Part shown: piece after piece, positions 41,303 to 42,359 of the stretch
Numbering within the stretch: the first letter of the stretch is position 1
Layout: the number at the start of each line of letters is the position of its first letter
Origin: Neobacillus cucumis
GTDB lineage: Bacteria; Bacillota; Bacilli; Bacillales_B; DSM-18226
Length of the DNA stretch: 42,359 nt
Direction: 5' to 3'
Assembly: GCF_023715505.1 (NCBI RefSeq)
Contig: NZ_JAMBOH010000036.1
Location: forward strand, 1 to 42,359
Position numbers and translations under genes: made by a program
Notes under the pieces: model-generated
Told to the model about the DNA's origin: nothing
What the model saw: only the letters and a program-made list of their open reading frames with translations
Databases searched by the model: none

Positions 41303-42166
41303 ATGAAATTATCATTTAATGAAGGAACAACATTCGAAAGTGCTTCTCTTCAACAGAATTTAGAGTTTTGTGAAAAACACGGTTACGATTTTATCGAAAT
41401 TCGTTCAATCGATCAGTTAAAAGATTATCTTAAAGAATATACATTAGATGATTTAAAAGCCTATTTTGATAACCACCATATTAAACCACTGTCTTTGAAT
41501 GCATTATGCTTTTTTAATAATCGTACCAAAGAAGACGAAGAGAAGATAATTGAGGAATTCAAAGAATACTTGGAGATTTGTAAAAAAATAGATTGTCCAT
41601 ATATTTGCGTGGTACCTTCTAATATTGATGTGACTGAAAAAGGAAAAACATTGACGGAAGAAATAAATGCAAGTTGTATTCGAGTTTTAACCCATCTATC
41701 TGATTTAGCAAAACCATACGGAGTAAAGATTGCGATGGAGTTTATCGGAATTCAGGAGAATACTGTGAATACATTCGCCCAAGCATATAGTATTGTAAAA
41801 GCGATTGATCGAGATAATGTGGGTCTAGTGTATGATACTTTCCAATTCACTGGGATGGGGTCAAGATTAGAAGATGTAACAGAGGAGACAGCAGATAAAT
41901 TGTTTATCTTCCATATCAACGATGTTGAGGGTTATCCGATTGGCCAAATGCGTGATAGTGATAGAGTATGGCCTGGACACGGTGTGATTGATTTGGAAGC
42001 ACATTTAAAAAGATTAAAAGAATTGAATTATGATTTTGTCGCATCCGTTGAGTTATTCCGACCAGAATATTATCAAATGGATCCTGAAGAAGTTATCAAA
42101 AAAGCAAAAGAAACGACCTTGGAAGTATTGGAAAAGTACTATATTAATCACCCTATTTATAATTAA
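41303..42166 (+). CDS. iolI: 2-Keto-myo-inositol isomerase (IolI-like)
   Basis: 287 aa sugar-phosphate isomerase/epimerase TIM barrel. The start MKLSFNEGTTFESA, the ALCFFNNR segment near 67, AMEFIG near 143, GLVYDTFQF near 177 and DRVWPGHGVIDLEAHL near 222 track B. subtilis IolI (278 aa). It interconverts 2-keto-myo-inositol and 1-keto-D-chiro-inositol, letting D-chiro-inositol enter the pathway. ATG 41303 follows GGAGGT. Transcribed alone and divergent from the AraC regulator. Confidence 0.9.
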   Translation: MKLSFNEGTTFESASLQQNLEFCEKHGYDFIEIRSIDQLKDYLKEYTLDDLKAYFDNHHIKPLSLNALCFFNNRTKEDEEKIIEEFKEYLEICKKIDCPYICVVPSNIDVTEKGKTLTEEINASCIRVLTHLSDLAKPYGVKIAMEFIGIQENTVNTFAQAYSIVKAIDRDNVGLVYDTFQFTGMGSRLEDVTEETADKLFIFHINDVEGYPIGQMRDSDRVWPGHGVIDLEAHLKRLKELNYDFVASVELFRPEYYQMDPEEVIKKAKETTLEVLEKYYINHPIYN

Positions 42167-42169
42167 TCG

Positions 42170-42217
42170 AAAGGCATAAAGGATCTTTTGTAGAAAAAGT
42201 CCTTTATGCCTTTTTTA
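42170..42217 (+). terminator. Terminator of iolI
   Basis: AAAGGCATAAAGGA and TCCTTTATGCCTTT form a 14-bp stem around a long A/T-rich loop, followed by TTTT. Immediately after the iolI stop. Confidence 0.88.
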
Positions 42218-42359
42218 TTATTTAATACAATTTCACTAGTGTTGCGTTAATTAAATTTCAATATTAAAAACACTCTAAATCTTCACTAATTTTATTTTGT
42301 GCAAAGAAAAAGTCCTTTATAATGAATAAGTCAGGTGGTAACCCGTCCAAATCCACTAA

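Noticed and set aside
42300..42359. T-box-like AGGTGGTAACCCG near the right edge
   Set aside because: Only loosely like the T-box GGTGGNACCGCG, with no stem I/specifier or antiterminator structure visible before the window ends.

Overview
The window comes from a low-GC Gram-positive chromosome of the Bacillaceae (Bacillus/Neobacillus type). The basis is B. subtilis-like gene sets and local orders (secG-estA-rnr-smpB-ssrA; cggR-gapA-pgk-tpiA-gpmI-eno; crh-whiA-yvcK-rapZ-yvcI; trxB beside a TPR gene), strong GGAGG ribosome sites, sigma-A promoters, and recognisable CggR, CtsR, TnrA and CcpA operators. Most genes lie on the minus strand. No species can be named from the sequence alone.

Layout. 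1-127: one end of an IS256-family element, followed by a 52-bp tandem repeat. 484-5464: nadE, an acyl-CoA thioesterase, a cation diffusion facilitator, an AI-2E permease and a membrane-anchored polysaccharide deacetylase. 5780-10245: an AT-rich accessory stretch with small membrane proteins, a DUF2085 protein, an orphan multi-TM histidine kinase coupled to an unusual ketoacyl synthase, and a Dph6-like ATP-pyrophosphatase. 10603-16462: ssrA, smpB, rnr, estA and secG, with a repeat-filled gap before secG. 17286-24428: the glycolytic operon under CggR. 24562-26668: a glutaredoxin-like protein, sigma-54 and TnrA. 26700-27943: decayed gene remnants. 28009-28894: tRNA-Arg and clpP. 29345-33010: the crh-whiA-yvcK-rapZ-yvcI operon, flanked by two copies of a ~330-bp structured repeat. 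33687-36223: trxB and a TPR protein. 36467-42166: a myo-inositol cluster (iolG, iolT, iolE, an AraC regulator and divergent iolI).

The most striking feature is the tmRNA gene. Its T-loop is interrupted by a 276-nt sequence with the hallmarks of a small ORF-less group I intron: a P1 hairpin with a U·G pair at the 5' splice site, the AAGATATAGTC P7 element and a terminal G. Removing it restores a perfect T-arm and acceptor stem and gives a 358-nt mature tmRNA with an atypical tag (A)GKTNNNLAFAA. The second candidate system is the one-base-spaced pair of a ketoacyl synthase that keeps the active-site Cys but has lost both catalytic His residues, and a multi-TM histidine kinase without a response regulator.

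How the genes work together: ssrA, smpB and rnr cover trans-translation and mRNA decay, and clpP (CtsR-controlled) degrades tagged proteins. CggR, gapA, Crh and YvcK link glycolytic flux, catabolite control and gluconeogenic growth. The iol genes import inositol and start its catabolism under likely CcpA control, but iolA/B/C/D are not in the window.
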